A DNA stretch of 64,000 bases from an uncultured Collinsella sp. (GTDB lineage Bacteria > Actinomycetota > Coriobacteriia > Coriobacteriales > Coriobacteriaceae). The notes beneath the pieces were generated by a model, which did no database searches, was not told the origin of the DNA, and saw only the letters and a list, made by a program, of their open reading frames with translations. Shown piece after piece: positions 33,424 to 43,223 of the stretch; position 1 is the first letter of the stretch, and the number at the start of each line of letters is the position of its first letter. Both the position numbers and the translations under genes were made by a program. Location of the stretch: assembly GCA_900551665.1 (NCBI GenBank), contig URWW01000004.1:1-64000 (forward strand). Direction: 5' to 3'.

Positions 33424-35748
33424 ATGGGGTGCAAGCGCATGGTAGATCCGGTGAAGCTGTACGATGGCGGCGTCTATCTCGTGGATGGGGAGAAGATCGT
33501 CCCGGAGGGGGGTTCCCCCGAGGCCGCCGGGGGTCTTCGCGATCTTCCCAACCCGGATGCCGCCCGCGAGGGGACCATCGCCTACGGGATCTTTGCCGAG
33601 CACAACACGAGCGGCGACATGGACCGCCTGCGTCTGCGCTTCGATGCGCTTGCGAGTCACGATATCACCTACGTGGGCGTCATCCAGACGGCCAGGGCCT
33701 CGGGCATGACGGAGTTCCCCGTTCCCTACGTGCTCACCAACTGCCACAACACCCTCTGCGCCGTGGGCGGCACCATCAACGAGGACGACCATGTCTTCGG
33801 CCTGTCCGCCGCAAAGAAGTACGGCGGCATATTCGTCCCGCCGCATATCGCCGTCATCCACCAGTACATGCGCGAGATGCAGGCCGGTTGCGGCAAGATG
33901 ATCCTCGGCACCGACTCCCACACCCGTTACGGCGCCTTGGGCACCATGGCGGTCGGCGAGGGCGGCGGCGAGCTGGTCAAGCAGCTGCTGCGCGACACCT
34001 ACGATGTCGCGTACCCCCGTGTGGTGGCGGTGTATCTGGAGGGCGCGCCGATGCCCGGCGTGGGGCCTCAGGACATCGCCCTCGCCATCGTCCGCGCCGT
34101 GTTCGATTGCGGATACGTGAAGAACGCGGTCATGGAGTTCGTCGGTCCCGGCGTGGCGAGCATGCCGACCGATTATCGCAACGGCGTGGACGTCATGACC
34201 ACCGAGACCACCTGCCTCACGTCCATCTGGCGCACGGACGGCGACACGCGCTCCTATCTTGCCGAGCACGGGCGCGAGGAGGACTATCGCGAGCTCAATC
34301 CGGCGCCCGTCGCGTACTACGACGGGTGCGTGCGCGTCGACCTCTCCGCCGTCCGCCCCATGATCGCGCTGCCGTTCCATCCCTCGAACGCCTACACCAT
34401 CGAGGAGCTCAACGCCGACCTCGAGGACATCCTGCATGAGGTCGAGCTCCGCGCCGCCGAGGTGGGCGGCGGCCGCGCGTCGCTGTCCCTGCTGGACAAG
34501 ATCCGCCCGGACGGCCGCCTGCAGGTGCAGCAGGGCGTCATCGCGGGCTGCTCGGGCGGCAACTTCACCAATGTGATGCAGGCCGCTCGCGTGCTCAAGG
34601 GCAAGACCTGCGGCAACGGCGAGTTCGCACTCTCGGTGTACCCGAGCTCCCAGCCCGTGTTCCTGGAGATGGCGAGCAACGGCGCCGCCTTCGACCTCAT
34701 GCGGGCGGGCGCGATCGTGCGCACGGCGTTCTGCGGTCCGTGCTTCGGCGCGGGCGACACCCCGGCCAACAACGGCCTGTCGATTCGCCACACCACCCGA
34801 AACTTCCCCAACCGCGAGGGCTCCAAGCCAGGAAACGGACAGCTCACGGGCGTGGCCCTTATGGACGCGCGCTCCATTGCGGCAACCGCGGCCGCCGGTG
34901 GCGTGCTGACCGCGGCGACCGATCTGCCCGATGAGGTCTGGGACGAGCACGTGGAGTACCGCTTCGACAAGAGCGCCTACGAGCATCGCGTGTACCGGGG
35001 GTTCGGCGCCGCCGAGGCCGAGCGCGACCTGGTGTACGGCCCCAACATCAAGGATTGGCCGGACATGGAGCCGCTCGCGGAGAACATCTTGCTGCGCGTC
35101 GCCTCCAAGATCATGGACGACGTGACCACCACCGACGAGCTGATCCCCTCGGGCGAGACGAGCTCGTACCGCTCGAATCCGCTGGGCCTCGCCGAATTCA
35201 CGCTGAGCCGCCGAGACCCGGAGTACGTGGGTCGCGCCAAGGCCGTGGCCGAGCTTGAGGCGCAGCGTCTCGGGGGTGCTGTGCCTGCCGAGGTCGCCGG
35301 CGTGTTCGACAGGCTCGTCTCCGCCGGAGCGCCCGGTGCGGGCGACCCGGCGTCCGTGGAGATCGGGTCGACCATCTATGCGGTCAAGCCCGGCGACGGG
35401 TCTGCACGTGAGCAGGCCGCCAGCTGCCAGCGCGTGCTGGGCGGCCTGGCCAACATCACGCGCGAGTACGCCACCAAGCGTTATCGCTCCAACGTGATGA
35501 ACTGGGGCATGGTTCCCTTCCAGATGAAGGGCGAGCCCACGTTCGAGGTGGGGGATTACGTGTATGTGCCGGGCATTCGCTCCGCGCTCGAGGGCGCTAT
35601 GGATGCGATTCCCGCGTGGGTCGTGCGCGCGGATGGCGAGGTCGAGCAGATTGAACTGTTCGTCGCTGATATGACGCCCGAGGAGCGCGCCATCGTAAAG
35701 GCCGGCTGCCTTATAAATTACAATCGCGACCGTGCGAAGAATAACTGA
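33424..35748 (+). CDS. Aconitase-superfamily hydratase (YbhJ-like)
   Basis: A 774-residue member of the aconitase superfamily. The cluster cysteines appear as ...GCSGGNFTN (near 377) and FCGPCFG (near 440), and the substrate-loop signature is [13 protein letters not shown] (near 162). The usual C-terminal swivel domain is weakly conserved. YbhJ-type hydratases are distinct from citrate aconitase; the substrate is not known to me. Start at ATG 33424 after GAGGA; a second ATG at 33439 has no site. It stands alone, ending in a good terminator. Confidence 0.75.
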   Translation: MGCKRMVDPVKLYDGGVYLVDGEKIVPEGGSPEAAGGLRDLPNPDAAREGTIAYGIFAEHNTSGDMDRLRLRFDALASHDITYVGVIQTARASGMTEFPVPYVLTNCHNTLCAVGGTINEDDHVFGLSAAKKYGGIFVPPHIAVIHQYMREMQAGCGKMILGTDSHTRYGALGTMAVGEGGGELVKQLLRDTYDVAYPRVVAVYLEGAPMPGVGPQDIALAIVRAVFDCGYVKNAVMEFVGPGVASMPTDYRNGVDVMTTETTCLTSIWRTDGDTRSYLAEHGREEDYRELNPAPVAYYDGCVRVDLSAVRPMIALPFHPSNAYTIEELNADLEDILHEVELRAAEVGGGRASLSLLDKIRPDGRLQVQQGVIAGCSGGNFTNVMQAARVLKGKTCGNGEFALSVYPSSQPVFLEMASNGAAFDLMRAGAIVRTAFCGPCFGAGDTPANNGLSIRHTTRNFPNREGSKPGNGQLTGVALMDARSIAATAAAGGVLTAATDLPDEVWDEHVEYRFDKSAYEHRVYRGFGAAEAERDLVYGPNIKDWPDMEPLAENILLRVASKIMDDVTTTDELIPSGETSSYRSNPLGLAEFTLSRRDPEYVGRAKAVAELEAQRLGGAVPAEVAGVFDRLVSAGAPGAGDPASVEIGSTIYAVKPGDGSAREQAASCQRVLGGLANITREYATKRYRSNVMNWGMVPFQMKGEPTFEVGDYVYVPGIRSALEGAMDAIPAWVVRADGEVEQIELFVADMTPEERAIVKAGCLINYNRDRAKNN

Positions 35749-35796
35749 CGCCTGCTTGGAGTTGCTCGTCGTGGGTATAAACGCCACGTGAACAGG

Positions 35797-35828
35797 GCAT
35801 GCCCGCCTCACGACGAGGCGGGCATTTT
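35797..35828 (+). terminator. Terminator of the hydratase gene
   Basis: ATGCCCGCCTC (35799-35809) / GAGGCGGGCAT (35815-35825), 5-base loop, followed by TTTT. Confidence 0.85.
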
Positions 35829-35846
35829 GCACGAAAGGCTCCGCAC

Positions 35847-36407
35847 ATGTCGCAGATCGAAATCGACCGAAATCCCAAGGGTCAGAAAATCCCGGGCAAA
35901 GTCGCCTTTGTGGCTACATTGCTCCTGCCCATCCTCGGCGTGGCGTGCCTCGTCATGCCCGAGCCCGTGGCCGAGCACCTTCCGCACCTCCTCGGCGGCG
36001 TCATGCTGTTCGTCGGCGCGGCGGACATCGTGACGGACATCCTGGAACGCAACTCGAATCCCGGCAAAATCACCGTGGGCACGGACGTGGTGATGATCGT
36101 GCTCGGCATCGTCACGTTGCTCAACACGCATGAGTCGCTCAATGTCATCGCCGTCATGTGGGGCCTGCTGGGCCTGGAGAACGCTGCGGCGGAGATCGAC
36201 GAGTCCCTGAAGGCGCACGCCGCCGGTCACAAGTGGATCGCCCCGCTCGCCTCGGGCATCTTCGAGCTCGTGCTCGGCACCATGCTGCTGCTCGCGCCCA
36301 TTGCCAACCTGGGCCATCATGTCCTGCTGCTCGGTCTGGAGCTCGTGGTTTATCCGTTCCACGTTGCCAGCCACGAGGAGCAGTCTAAGGCCAGACACGC
36401 CGAGTAG
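35847..36407 (+). CDS. HdeD-like membrane protein (DUF308)
   Basis: A 186-residue protein with about five to six hydrophobic helices (from FVATLLLPILGVACLVM onward) in pairs separated by short polar loops such as RNSNPGK. This is the pattern of DUF308/HdeD proteins, small acid-stress-linked membrane proteins. The start at 35847 (MSQIEIDRNP) has AAAGG before it, directly after the hydratase terminator. The function is not proven. Confidence 0.6.
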   Translation: MSQIEIDRNPKGQKIPGKVAFVATLLLPILGVACLVMPEPVAEHLPHLLGGVMLFVGAADIVTDILERNSNPGKITVGTDVVMIVLGIVTLLNTHESLNVIAVMWGLLGLENAAAEIDESLKAHAAGHKWIAPLASGIFELVLGTMLLLAPIANLGHHVLLLGLELVVYPFHVASHEEQSKARHAE

Positions 36408-36445
36408 CCCCGTCGGGTCTTCACACATGGCCGCCGTGGCATCGG

Positions 36446-36451
36446 TACAAT
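36446..36451 (+). promoter_or_regulatory. -10-like box before the iron-sulfur gene
   Basis: TACAAT with preceding GG, about 83 bases upstream of the ATG at 36534. Confidence 0.4.
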
Positions 36452-36533
36452 AGTCAGCTAACGGTTCATATGCGCCCGCCATTGCGGGCGCTTCGCATCT
36501 GCGCGCTTGCCTGGGCGCGATAAGGGAGTTCGC

Positions 36534-37799
36534 ATGGCCGAGCAGCACGATATGTTCGACGACATCATCGAGATCAGCAAGGGCGTCGACGCGCTCAAGA
36601 ACCCCTTTGGGGGCATCACGGACGCGCTGCTGGGCACCGTGGACGAGAGCAAGCCGCATTGGAATCCCGCCGATTACAAGGAGCGTCCGCGCGTCAACTG
36701 CATTCCCTGCCTGGCGTGCAAGTCCGAGAAGAGCAGCTGCCATGCGTGCATGGACGTATGCCCGGTGAACGCGATTGAGATCGAGGACGGCGCGATCGAC
36801 GTGCTGGACAGCTGCCGCAAGTGCGGCCTGTGCGTCGCCGCATGCCCCACCGAGGCTTTTGTGAGCCCGCGCCTGCAGCCCAAGAAGGTCTACGACGCCG
36901 TGGCCCGTGCCGCCACCGCGCATGAGACCGCGTATGTCACCTGCACGCGCGCCCTCAAGCGTATCCCGCGTGAGAATGAGGTGCTCGTGGCGTGCGTCGG
37001 TGACGTGACGCGTGAGACCTGGTTCTCCATTCTGACCGACTTCCCCAACGTGAGCGTGTACCTGCCGCTGGATATCTGCGCCAACTGCCGCAACACCTGC
37101 GGTGAGGAGATGCTCGGCGAGGCGATCGGGGAGGCAGAGGAGTGGGCCGGTCGCGGCATGGGCCTCGAGGTCGAGCCGCGCGATCTCAAGTGCAACAAGC
37201 GCCGCGAGTACGAGCGCAAGGAGTTCATGGACAAGATCGTGCGCCAGACGGGCCTCACGGTGTCCAAGCTCACGCCCGCCACGGCTGCCGTCGCCAGCGT
37301 GACGCAGCGCATCCGCGAACACTCGAGCCGCGTGAGCGCGCTGGAGAAGACGCTGAACAGCGCCTGCGGCGTGACCACGCAGAAGCGCCGCCGCATCCTC
37401 ACGCAGGGGCGCCAGCTCATGCTCTCCACGCTGCAGCAGCATCCCGAGCTTGCGGAGAACGTCCGCGTGCAGTTCCCCGAATTCGACCACGACAAGTGCA
37501 CGATGTGTGGCGCGTGCGTCGAGGCGTGCCCGACTTTCGCCTGCGACCTGCTCGACGGCGGCAAGCTCGCCATCGAGCCTACGTATTGCATCGGGTGCGG
37601 CCTGTGCGCCGAGGTCTGCTCCGACCATGCTCTCAAGATGGTCGAGCGCGATGGAGCCGAGCTCGTTGTTCCCGATCCGGAAGCCGAGCGCAAGGCCAAG
37701 CTCGCCGCAGAGGCCAAGGCGGAGTACGCGGAGGCCAAGGCCGAGGTCAAGCAGAAGCTCGGCAAGGCGCTCGACCAGATCGAAAAACTCGCAGACTAG
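36534..37799 (+). CDS. Multi-[4Fe-4S] cluster protein
   Basis: A 421-residue protein with ferredoxin-type clusters at both ends: CIPCLACKSEKSSCHACMDVC (start), CRKCGLCVAAC, and near the C-terminus CTMCGACVEACP and CIGCGLCAEVC. CANCRNTCGEEM in the middle may be another cluster. Residues ~185-300 are helical. It starts MAEQHDMFDDI after AAGGGAG. It probably moves electrons between redox enzymes; the partner is unknown. It lies in a separate transcript 3 kb before the Rnf operon. The acid tail is Lys/Glu rich. Confidence 0.8.
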   Translation: MAEQHDMFDDIIEISKGVDALKNPFGGITDALLGTVDESKPHWNPADYKERPRVNCIPCLACKSEKSSCHACMDVCPVNAIEIEDGAIDVLDSCRKCGLCVAACPTEAFVSPRLQPKKVYDAVARAATAHETAYVTCTRALKRIPRENEVLVACVGDVTRETWFSILTDFPNVSVYLPLDICANCRNTCGEEMLGEAIGEAEEWAGRGMGLEVEPRDLKCNKRREYERKEFMDKIVRQTGLTVSKLTPATAAVASVTQRIREHSSRVSALEKTLNSACGVTTQKRRRILTQGRQLMLSTLQQHPELAENVRVQFPEFDHDKCTMCGACVEACPTFACDLLDGGKLAIEPTYCIGCGLCAEVCSDHALKMVERDGAELVVPDPEAERKAKLAAEAKAEYAEAKAEVKQKLGKALDQIEKLAD

Positions 37800-37830
37800 G
37801 CGCCGTAGCGCCCTATGGGCCGCATCGGTC

Positions 37831-37836
37831 TATAAT
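37831..37836 (+). promoter_or_regulatory. -10 box of ychF
   Basis: TATAAT preceded by GGTC, 58 bases upstream of the ychF ATG; -35 not clear. Confidence 0.55.
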
Positions 37837-37893
37837 GGCAAGGTTTACGTATACGCAGCGCTTGCGGCGCTGAGCTTTGAGTAAAGGAATCCC

Positions 37894-38973
37894 ATGGCAC
37901 TTTCCATCGGAATCGTCGGTCTGCCCAACGTGGGCAAGTCCACGCTGTTCACCGCTCTCACCAAGAAGGGCGGCCTGGCCGCGAACTATCCCTTCGCCAC
38001 GATCGACCCGAACGTTGGCATCGTCGACGTGCCGGACGACCGCCTGAACGCGCTCGCAAAGATCGTGAACCCCGCCCGCATCCTCCCTGCCACCGTCGAG
38101 TTCGTCGACATCGCGGGCCTGGTTAAGGGCGCCGCCGCCGAGGGCGCGGGCTTGGGCAACCAGTTCCTGGCCAACATCCGCGAGTGCGATGCCATCTGCC
38201 AGGTGGTCCGCTACTTCAAGGACCCGGATGTCATGCGCGAGGCCAATCATACGGGCGAGTTCGTCGACCCGGCGAGCGACGCCGAGACCATCATGACCGA
38301 GCTCATCCTGGCCGATATCCAGACGCTCGAAAAGCAGCTTCCCAAGCTCGAGAAGGAGGCCAAGCGCGACGCCGAGCTCGCCCCCAAGCTTGCGGTGGCA
38401 AAGCGTCTGGTTGAGTGGCTGAACGAGGGCAACCGTGCCATCACGATGGAGATGACCGACGAGGAGCGCGCTGCCGCCAAGGGCCTGTTCCTGCTGACCA
38501 TGAAGCCGATGCTCTACGTTGCCAATGTCGACGAGGACATGCTCACCGAGGACCTCGATCCCATCGACGGCGTCAAGCCCATCCCCATCTGCGCCAAGGT
38601 CGAGGCGGAGCTCTCCGAGCTCGATCCCGAGGAAGCCGCCGAGTTCCTGGCTGATCTGGGGCTTGAGCGCTCCGGCCTCGAGGTTCTGGCCCAGGCCGCA
38701 TACAAGCTGCTCGGCCTGCAGAGCTTCTTCACCGCCGGTGAGGTCGAGGTCCGCGCTTGGACGGTTCGCCAGGGTGCCACGGCCCCGCAGGCCGCCGGCG
38801 TGATCCACACCGATTTCGAGCGTGGCTTCATCAAGGCCGAGACCATCGCGTTCGAAGACTACGTCGCCCTCGGCGGCGAGAAGGGCGCTAAGGAGGCCGG
38901 CCGCCTGCGCATGGAGGGCAAGGACTACATCATGCAGGACGGCGACGTGGTCCACTTCCGCTTCAACGTGTAG
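37894..38973 (+). CDS. ychF: Redox-regulated ATPase YchF
   Basis: A 359-residue member of the Obg-like P-loop family. G1 is GLPNVGKST (9-17). The base-specificity motif is NVDE (ANVDEDM) instead of NKxD, which makes YchF an ATPase. A coiled-coil arm (about 125-190) and the C-terminal TGS-like domain (FFTAGEVEVRAW to DYIMQDGDVVHFRFNV) are present. It binds ribosomes and responds to oxidative stress in other bacteria. Length is normal. Confidence 0.95.
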   Translation: MALSIGIVGLPNVGKSTLFTALTKKGGLAANYPFATIDPNVGIVDVPDDRLNALAKIVNPARILPATVEFVDIAGLVKGAAAEGAGLGNQFLANIRECDAICQVVRYFKDPDVMREANHTGEFVDPASDAETIMTELILADIQTLEKQLPKLEKEAKRDAELAPKLAVAKRLVEWLNEGNRAITMEMTDEERAAAKGLFLLTMKPMLYVANVDEDMLTEDLDPIDGVKPIPICAKVEAELSELDPEEAAEFLADLGLERSGLEVLAQAAYKLLGLQSFFTAGEVEVRAWTVRQGATAPQAAGVIHTDFERGFIKAETIAFEDYVALGGEKGAKEAGRLRMEGKDYIMQDGDVVHFRFNV

Positions 38974-38979
38974 ATGCTC

Positions 38980-39009
38980 AAGGCCGCCGGGGGAGACCTC
39001 GGCGGCCTT
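38980..39009 (+). terminator. Possible terminator after ychF
   Basis: AAGGCCGCC / GGCGGCCTT stem with an 11-base loop, but only a TTCG tail, so it may be weak or allow read-through. Confidence 0.45.
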
Positions 39010-39063
39010 CGCGATGTGATTCCGAATGCCGCCACAAGGCGGCTCATCTTTGAAAGGTGCGCT

Positions 39064-39441
39064 ATGTTCTCTTACGGTAAATCCGCCGGCATGAAGGCCC
39101 TGTTGGCCCTCATGATCGCCTTCGTCCCCGTGCTCATGGTCCTCATGGCCTTCCCCGAGCTGGGCGACCAGGTACCCATGAAGGTCAACGCCGCGGGCGA
39201 GGTTCTTCGCTACGGCAGCAAGGGCGAGCTGCTCTTTCTGCCCGTCATGGGCTTCATGATCAGCGCGGCGACCGTCGCGATGGGTCTCAAGCAGGCCCGT
39301 AAGTACGGCGACGACCTCACCATGGCAGCCATCACCTTTACCCGCGCCGGCCGCAACGCCATCGTCCAGGGCGTGGTGTTCGTCGCCGCGACGGGCATCC
39401 TGCTGTACGGAGCGCTCTCAGGGCACGGTATCGGGTTCTAG
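39064..39441 (+). CDS. Small membrane protein with DUF1648-like segment
   Basis: A 125-residue protein starting MFSYGKSAGMKAL after GAAAGG. Three membrane segments surround ELGDQVPMKVNAAGEVLRY, which fits the DUF1648 motif (PxxVPxHFNxxGE). DUF1648 proteins (SdpI-like and others) are membrane proteins of unknown role. Confidence 0.6.
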   Translation: MFSYGKSAGMKALLALMIAFVPVLMVLMAFPELGDQVPMKVNAAGEVLRYGSKGELLFLPVMGFMISAATVAMGLKQARKYGDDLTMAAITFTRAGRNAIVQGVVFVAATGILLYGALSGHGIGF

Positions 39442-39488
39442 CAAAGACCGTCTTCCCAGCTATTCGCCACTGTCATATTTTGCTGTGC

Positions 39489-39535
39489 AAAGGCCGCCTC
39501 GGTTCGTTTCGCGTGCCGGGGCGGCCTTGTTTTTG
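39489..39535 (+). terminator. Terminator before the Rnf operon
   Basis: AAGGCCGCCTCGG / CCGGGGCGGCCTT stem with a 13-base loop, then GTTTTT. Ends the preceding transcript. Confidence 0.8.
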
Positions 39536-39622
39536 CGTGCGCATTTTTTCTCAGGATGGCGATAAAACGCTTCAAGCTGCAGAAATCTGTCATTTGGCAG
39601 TCTATATCGTGGTGAAACCCGC

Positions 39623-39628
39623 TACAAT
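39623..39628 (+). promoter_or_regulatory. -10-like box of the rnf operon
   Basis: TACAAT, 81 bases before rnfC. No convincing -35; TTGGCA lies 23 bases upstream, too far. Confidence 0.4.
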
Positions 39629-39703
39629 TTTGACCTGATATGCGTCGCGGCCGCGTTTTATGCGCGGCCGCGCACAGTTGGGGGAAATATGGGAGGGAAG
39701 CCA

Positions 39704-41047
39704 ATGTTTTCTCTGCACAAGACAAGGGGCGGTGTGCATCCGCCTCAGTGCAAGGACATGCGGGACTTTGCCTGCACGTCCATCACTCCGCCCGAGCGAG
39801 TGCTCATTCCGCTGAACATGCACATCGGCGCGCCGGCGAGCCCGGTGGTGAGCGAGGGCGATCATGTATATGTAGGCACGCTGATCGGCCAGGTGAACGG
39901 CCTGGGTTCGCCCATCCACGCGAGCGTCTCCGGCACGGTGACCAAGGTCGCCACCGAGCAGCTGCCCACGGGCGCCATCGCACCCGTGGTGGAGATCGTC
40001 TCCGACGGCAAGATGGAGTCCGATCCCGCGCTCAAGCCGCCGACCTATTCGAACAAGGAGGAGTTCATCGCCTGCGTGCGTGACTCCGGCATGGTCGGTC
40101 TGGGTGGCGCCTCGTTCCCCACGTGGTTCAAGATGCGCGCCCCCGAGGGCAAGAGCTTCGAGTTCCTCGTGGTCAACGCCATGGAGTGCGAGCCCTACAT
40201 CACGAGCGACTACCGTCAGATGATGGAGCACTCCGAGCGCGTGATCGACGGCGTGTTCCGCACCATCGAGGCGCTCGAGATCCCCGCCGCCGTGATCGGC
40301 GTCGAGGACAACAAGCCCGAGGCCATCCTCGAGCTCAAGCGCGTGGTCAAGGAGAAGGGCCGCGAGGACCGCATCGAGGTCATGGAGATCCCGACCAAGT
40401 ACCCCGCCGGTGGCGAGAAGGTGCTCATCAAGGCCACGACCGGGCGCGACGTACCCGCCGGCGGCCTGCCCATCGACGTGGGCTGCCTCGTGGTCAACGT
40501 CACCACCATCTCCCGCGTGGAGCAGTACTTCCGCTACGGCATGCCCCTCACCTGCAAGACCGTCACGGTCACCGGTGACTGCATCGCCAATCCGGGCAAC
40601 TATCGCATCCCGCTCGGCATGAGCGTCCGCGACGTCATCGAGGCGACGGGCGGCATGGTCAAGGAGCCGAAGAAGATCATCATGGGCGGCCCCATGATGG
40701 GTCGCACCATCACGAACATCGACTGCCCGATCCTCAAGGCCAACAACGCCATCGTAGCCCTGCATGACGCCGCCGTCCTTCCGGACGAGACCGCCTGCAT
40801 CCGCTGCGGCCGCTGCGTGCGCGCATGCCCGCTGGCCCTCGAGCCGTTCGCGCTCGATTCCGCCTCTCGCAGCCATGACGTGGTCGCGCTCGACGAGCTC
40901 GCCGTCATGAACTGCATGGAGTGCGGTTCCTGCGCCTATGTGTGCCCGGCCCATCGCCGCATCACCGCGTCCATCCGCGAGGGCAAGGCCGTCTATCGCG
41001 GCGAGGTCGCTCGCCTGACCGCCCCGTCCGATAAGAAGGAGGCGTAA
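39704..41047 (+). CDS. rnfC: Rnf complex subunit RnfC
   Basis: A 447-residue electron-transfer subunit, the NADH-facing part of the Rnf complex. GGVHPPQCK near the start, GLGGASFPTW (about 128-137), and the FMN/NAD-type GGEKVLIKA follow. Two clusters are CIRCGRCVRACP and CMECGSCAYVCP near the end. The start is taken at ATG 39704 with GGGAGGG 6 bases before; an ATG at 39689 is possible. It leads an operon of five overlapping rnf genes. Confidence 0.93.
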   Translation: MFSLHKTRGGVHPPQCKDMRDFACTSITPPERVLIPLNMHIGAPASPVVSEGDHVYVGTLIGQVNGLGSPIHASVSGTVTKVATEQLPTGAIAPVVEIVSDGKMESDPALKPPTYSNKEEFIACVRDSGMVGLGGASFPTWFKMRAPEGKSFEFLVVNAMECEPYITSDYRQMMEHSERVIDGVFRTIEALEIPAAVIGVEDNKPEAILELKRVVKEKGREDRIEVMEIPTKYPAGGEKVLIKATTGRDVPAGGLPIDVGCLVVNVTTISRVEQYFRYGMPLTCKTVTVTGDCIANPGNYRIPLGMSVRDVIEATGGMVKEPKKIIMGGPMMGRTITNIDCPILKANNAIVALHDAAVLPDETACIRCGRCVRACPLALEPFALDSASRSHDVVALDELAVMNCMECGSCAYVCPAHRRITASIREGKAVYRGEVARLTAPSDKKEA

Positions 41048-41051
41048 ATCC

Positions 41052-41984
41052 ATGAACCTCATCAACGAGGCCTCGCCTCACTTCCACGGCAAGGGCTCCA
41101 CGCAGTGGATCATGGGCATGGTGTGCCTGTCGCTTTTGCCCACGCTCGTGGCTTCCGTGTTTCTGTACGGTCTCGGCGCCCCGCTGCTCGTTCTGGTGTG
41201 CGTCGCCACGGCGCTCGTGACCGAGCATGTGTGCTGCCGCCTCATGAACCGCGAGAGCACCGCCGGCGATCTGTCCTGCGTGGTCACCGCCATGCTCTTC
41301 GCCTTCACGCTGCCGGCCGATTGCGGCTATTTCCCCGCGATCCTGGGCACCGTGTTCGCCATCGCCGTGGTGAAGATGCTCTTTGGCGGCATCGGTTGCA
41401 ACTTCGCCAACCCTGCCGTCGCTGCCCGCGTGTTCGTCATGCTCGCCATGCCCATCGCGCTCGGCGCCTACCCCGACATCATGGGTCGTCCGCTTGACGC
41501 CATCACCGGCGCCACCCCGCTGGCCATGAACGCCGCCGGTGACGCGCCGTACAGCTACATGGACATGATGTTCGGCCTGCACGCCGGCGCGCTCGGCGAG
41601 ACCTGCATCATCACGCTGCTCGCCGGCTATGTGTTCCTGCTCGTGATGCGCGTCGTCGACGCCTGGGCCACCGTGCCGTTCATCGCCACGGTCGCCGTCA
41701 TCACCGGGTTTGCCGGTCAGGACGCCATCTACCAGGTGTTCTCCGGCGGCCTCGCCCTCGGCGCCTTCTACATGGCCACCGACTACACCACCACGCCCAT
41801 GACGCCGAAGGGTAAGATCATCTTCGGCATCGGCTGCGGCGTCATCACCGCGCTCGTGCGCCTGTTCGCCGCCGCCCCCGAGGGCGTGGCGTTCTCCATC
41901 CTGTTCATGAACATGTTCACCCCGCTGATCGACCGCTACACGCGTCCTCAGCCCGCTGGAGGTGTGAAGCATGCCCTCGTCTAA
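41052..41984 (+). CDS. rnfD: Rnf complex subunit RnfD
   Basis: A 310-residue membrane subunit with about nine membrane segments. The flavin attachment motif ITGATPLAMN (TGATPL, near 157) binds FMN covalently through Thr. CNFANPAVAARVF is a family block. It starts 4 bases after rnfC. Confidence 0.93.
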   Translation: MNLINEASPHFHGKGSTQWIMGMVCLSLLPTLVASVFLYGLGAPLLVLVCVATALVTEHVCCRLMNRESTAGDLSCVVTAMLFAFTLPADCGYFPAILGTVFAIAVVKMLFGGIGCNFANPAVAARVFVMLAMPIALGAYPDIMGRPLDAITGATPLAMNAAGDAPYSYMDMMFGLHAGALGETCIITLLAGYVFLLVMRVVDAWATVPFIATVAVITGFAGQDAIYQVFSGGLALGAFYMATDYTTTPMTPKGKIIFGIGCGVITALVRLFAAAPEGVAFSILFMNMFTPLIDRYTRPQPAGGVKHALV

Positions 41985-42564
41985 CAAGTGCCCGATGGCC
42001 CGTCGTCGCAACGGCGCCATCTTCTCCGCCTTTGCCGTCCTTGTCGTCGCCCTGCTGTGCGCGGGCGTGACGGCCGGCGTCCACCACGGCCTCGCGGGGG
42101 CCTTCGAGCAGTCCGACCTCGCACTCGACGAGGCCAAGGGCGGCGCGCAGCGCAAGCTGCTGTTCCCGGATGCCACGTCCTTCGAGTCCCAGTCCGCCCC
42201 CGCGGTCGAGGGCCTGAACTCTGTGTACAAGGCCGATACCGGCGCGTGGGTCTTCGATGTGACCTCCGCGCAGGGTTATCACGGCGATGTCGAGCTCATG
42301 GTCGGCATCAACGCAGACGGCACCGTGGCCGGTATCCAGGTCGTGGCCGAGGACGAGACCGACGGCATCGGCACCAATGCGTTCACCGAGGAGTATTTCG
42401 GCGGCTTTGCCGGGTCACCTGCCACCGGTGAGCTCACGGTCGACGAGGCCGGCGCTGGCCAGACCCACGTCGACGCCGTCTCCGGCGCCACGTTCACCTC
42501 GCGTGCCGTGGTCGACTGCCTGAATATCGCCTTTGCCGCCTACGCCCAGATGGGAGGCAACTAA
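41971..42564 (+). CDS. rnfG: Rnf complex subunit RnfG
   Basis: A 197-residue periplasmic-type flavoprotein with one N-terminal membrane anchor. The FMN site SGATFTSRAVVD (near 171-182) carries the attachment Thr. VVAEDETDGIGTNAF is the conserved preceding block. The start overlaps rnfD by 14 bases and has GGAGG before it. Confidence 0.92.
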   Translation: MPSSNKCPMARRRNGAIFSAFAVLVVALLCAGVTAGVHHGLAGAFEQSDLALDEAKGGAQRKLLFPDATSFESQSAPAVEGLNSVYKADTGAWVFDVTSAQGYHGDVELMVGINADGTVAGIQVVAEDETDGIGTNAFTEEYFGGFAGSPATGELTVDEAGAGQTHVDAVSGATFTSRAVVDCLNIAFAAYAQMGGN

Positions 42565-43223
42565 TGGCTCTGAACGAGAACATCGTGCGCGAGCAGGACG
42601 CTCGCATCTCCAAGATGGTTCACACGCCCACGTTCCTGGTGGTCGCCGGTGCCCTGCCGGGGCTCTTCGCCGCGACTTCGCTCGAGAACGGTCTTATCAT
42701 CGGCGCCGTGACCGCCATCGCCATCCTCGTGATGGCTCTTATCGCGCCCGTGTTGCGCGCCTTCACCGGCACGTGGTCGCGCACCGTGGTGATGCTCATG
42801 GTGAGCGTCACCGTCGTGACGCTGCTCGGCTTCGGCGTGCGCGTCGTCAATCCCGTCGTGTTCGAGGCGCTCGGTATCTACCTGCCGCTCGTTGCCGTGA
42901 ACGCGATCGTCGTGGCGTGGATCGCCGACGACGGCCTGGTGGTTGCGCCCGCCAAGTCCCCGCTCGCCACCGCCGCTTTCGCCGCCGTATGTGCGTTCGC
43001 CACCCTGGTGTTCGTCGGCTTCATCAATGGCATGCTCACCACCGGTCAGGTCTTCGGCCTCACCATGGGCGAGCTCGCCGCCTCGCCGATCGCCGCCTTT
43101 GGCAAGCCCACCGGCTCGCTGCTGGTGTTGGCACTCGTGGCCGTGTTCGTCCAGTCCATCGAGCAGATGTGCGCCAAGGGCGCCGATGCCGATGCGACTT
43201 CCCTAAAGGGAGGTGAGCGCTAA
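42564..43223 (+). CDS. rnfE: Rnf complex subunit RnfE
   Basis: A 219-residue integral membrane subunit with six helices, carrying RnfE-type VVNAIVVAWIADDG-like text. The start overlaps the rnfG stop by one base (TAATG). Together with RnfA it forms the core of the ion channel. Confidence 0.85.
   Translation: MALNENIVREQDARISKMVHTPTFLVVAGALPGLFAATSLENGLIIGAVTAIAILVMALIAPVLRAFTGTWSRTVVMLMVSVTVVTLLGFGVRVVNPVVFEALGIYLPLVAVNAIVVAWIADDGLVVAPAKSPLATAAFAAVCAFATLVFVGFINGMLTTGQVFGLTMGELAASPIAAFGKPTGSLLVLALVAVFVQSIEQMCAKGADADATSLKGGER

Noticed and set aside
33373..35832. An 819-codon minus-strand frame opposite the hydratase gene
   Set aside because: High-GC shadow; the plus-strand hydratase has clear motifs, a ribosome site and a terminator, while the minus frame is a run of Ala/Arg/His/Asp without any family match.
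35808..37628. A 606-codon minus-strand frame opposite the HdeD-like and iron-sulfur genes
   Set aside because: Shadow of two real genes; it crosses a terminator and lacks a ribosome site.
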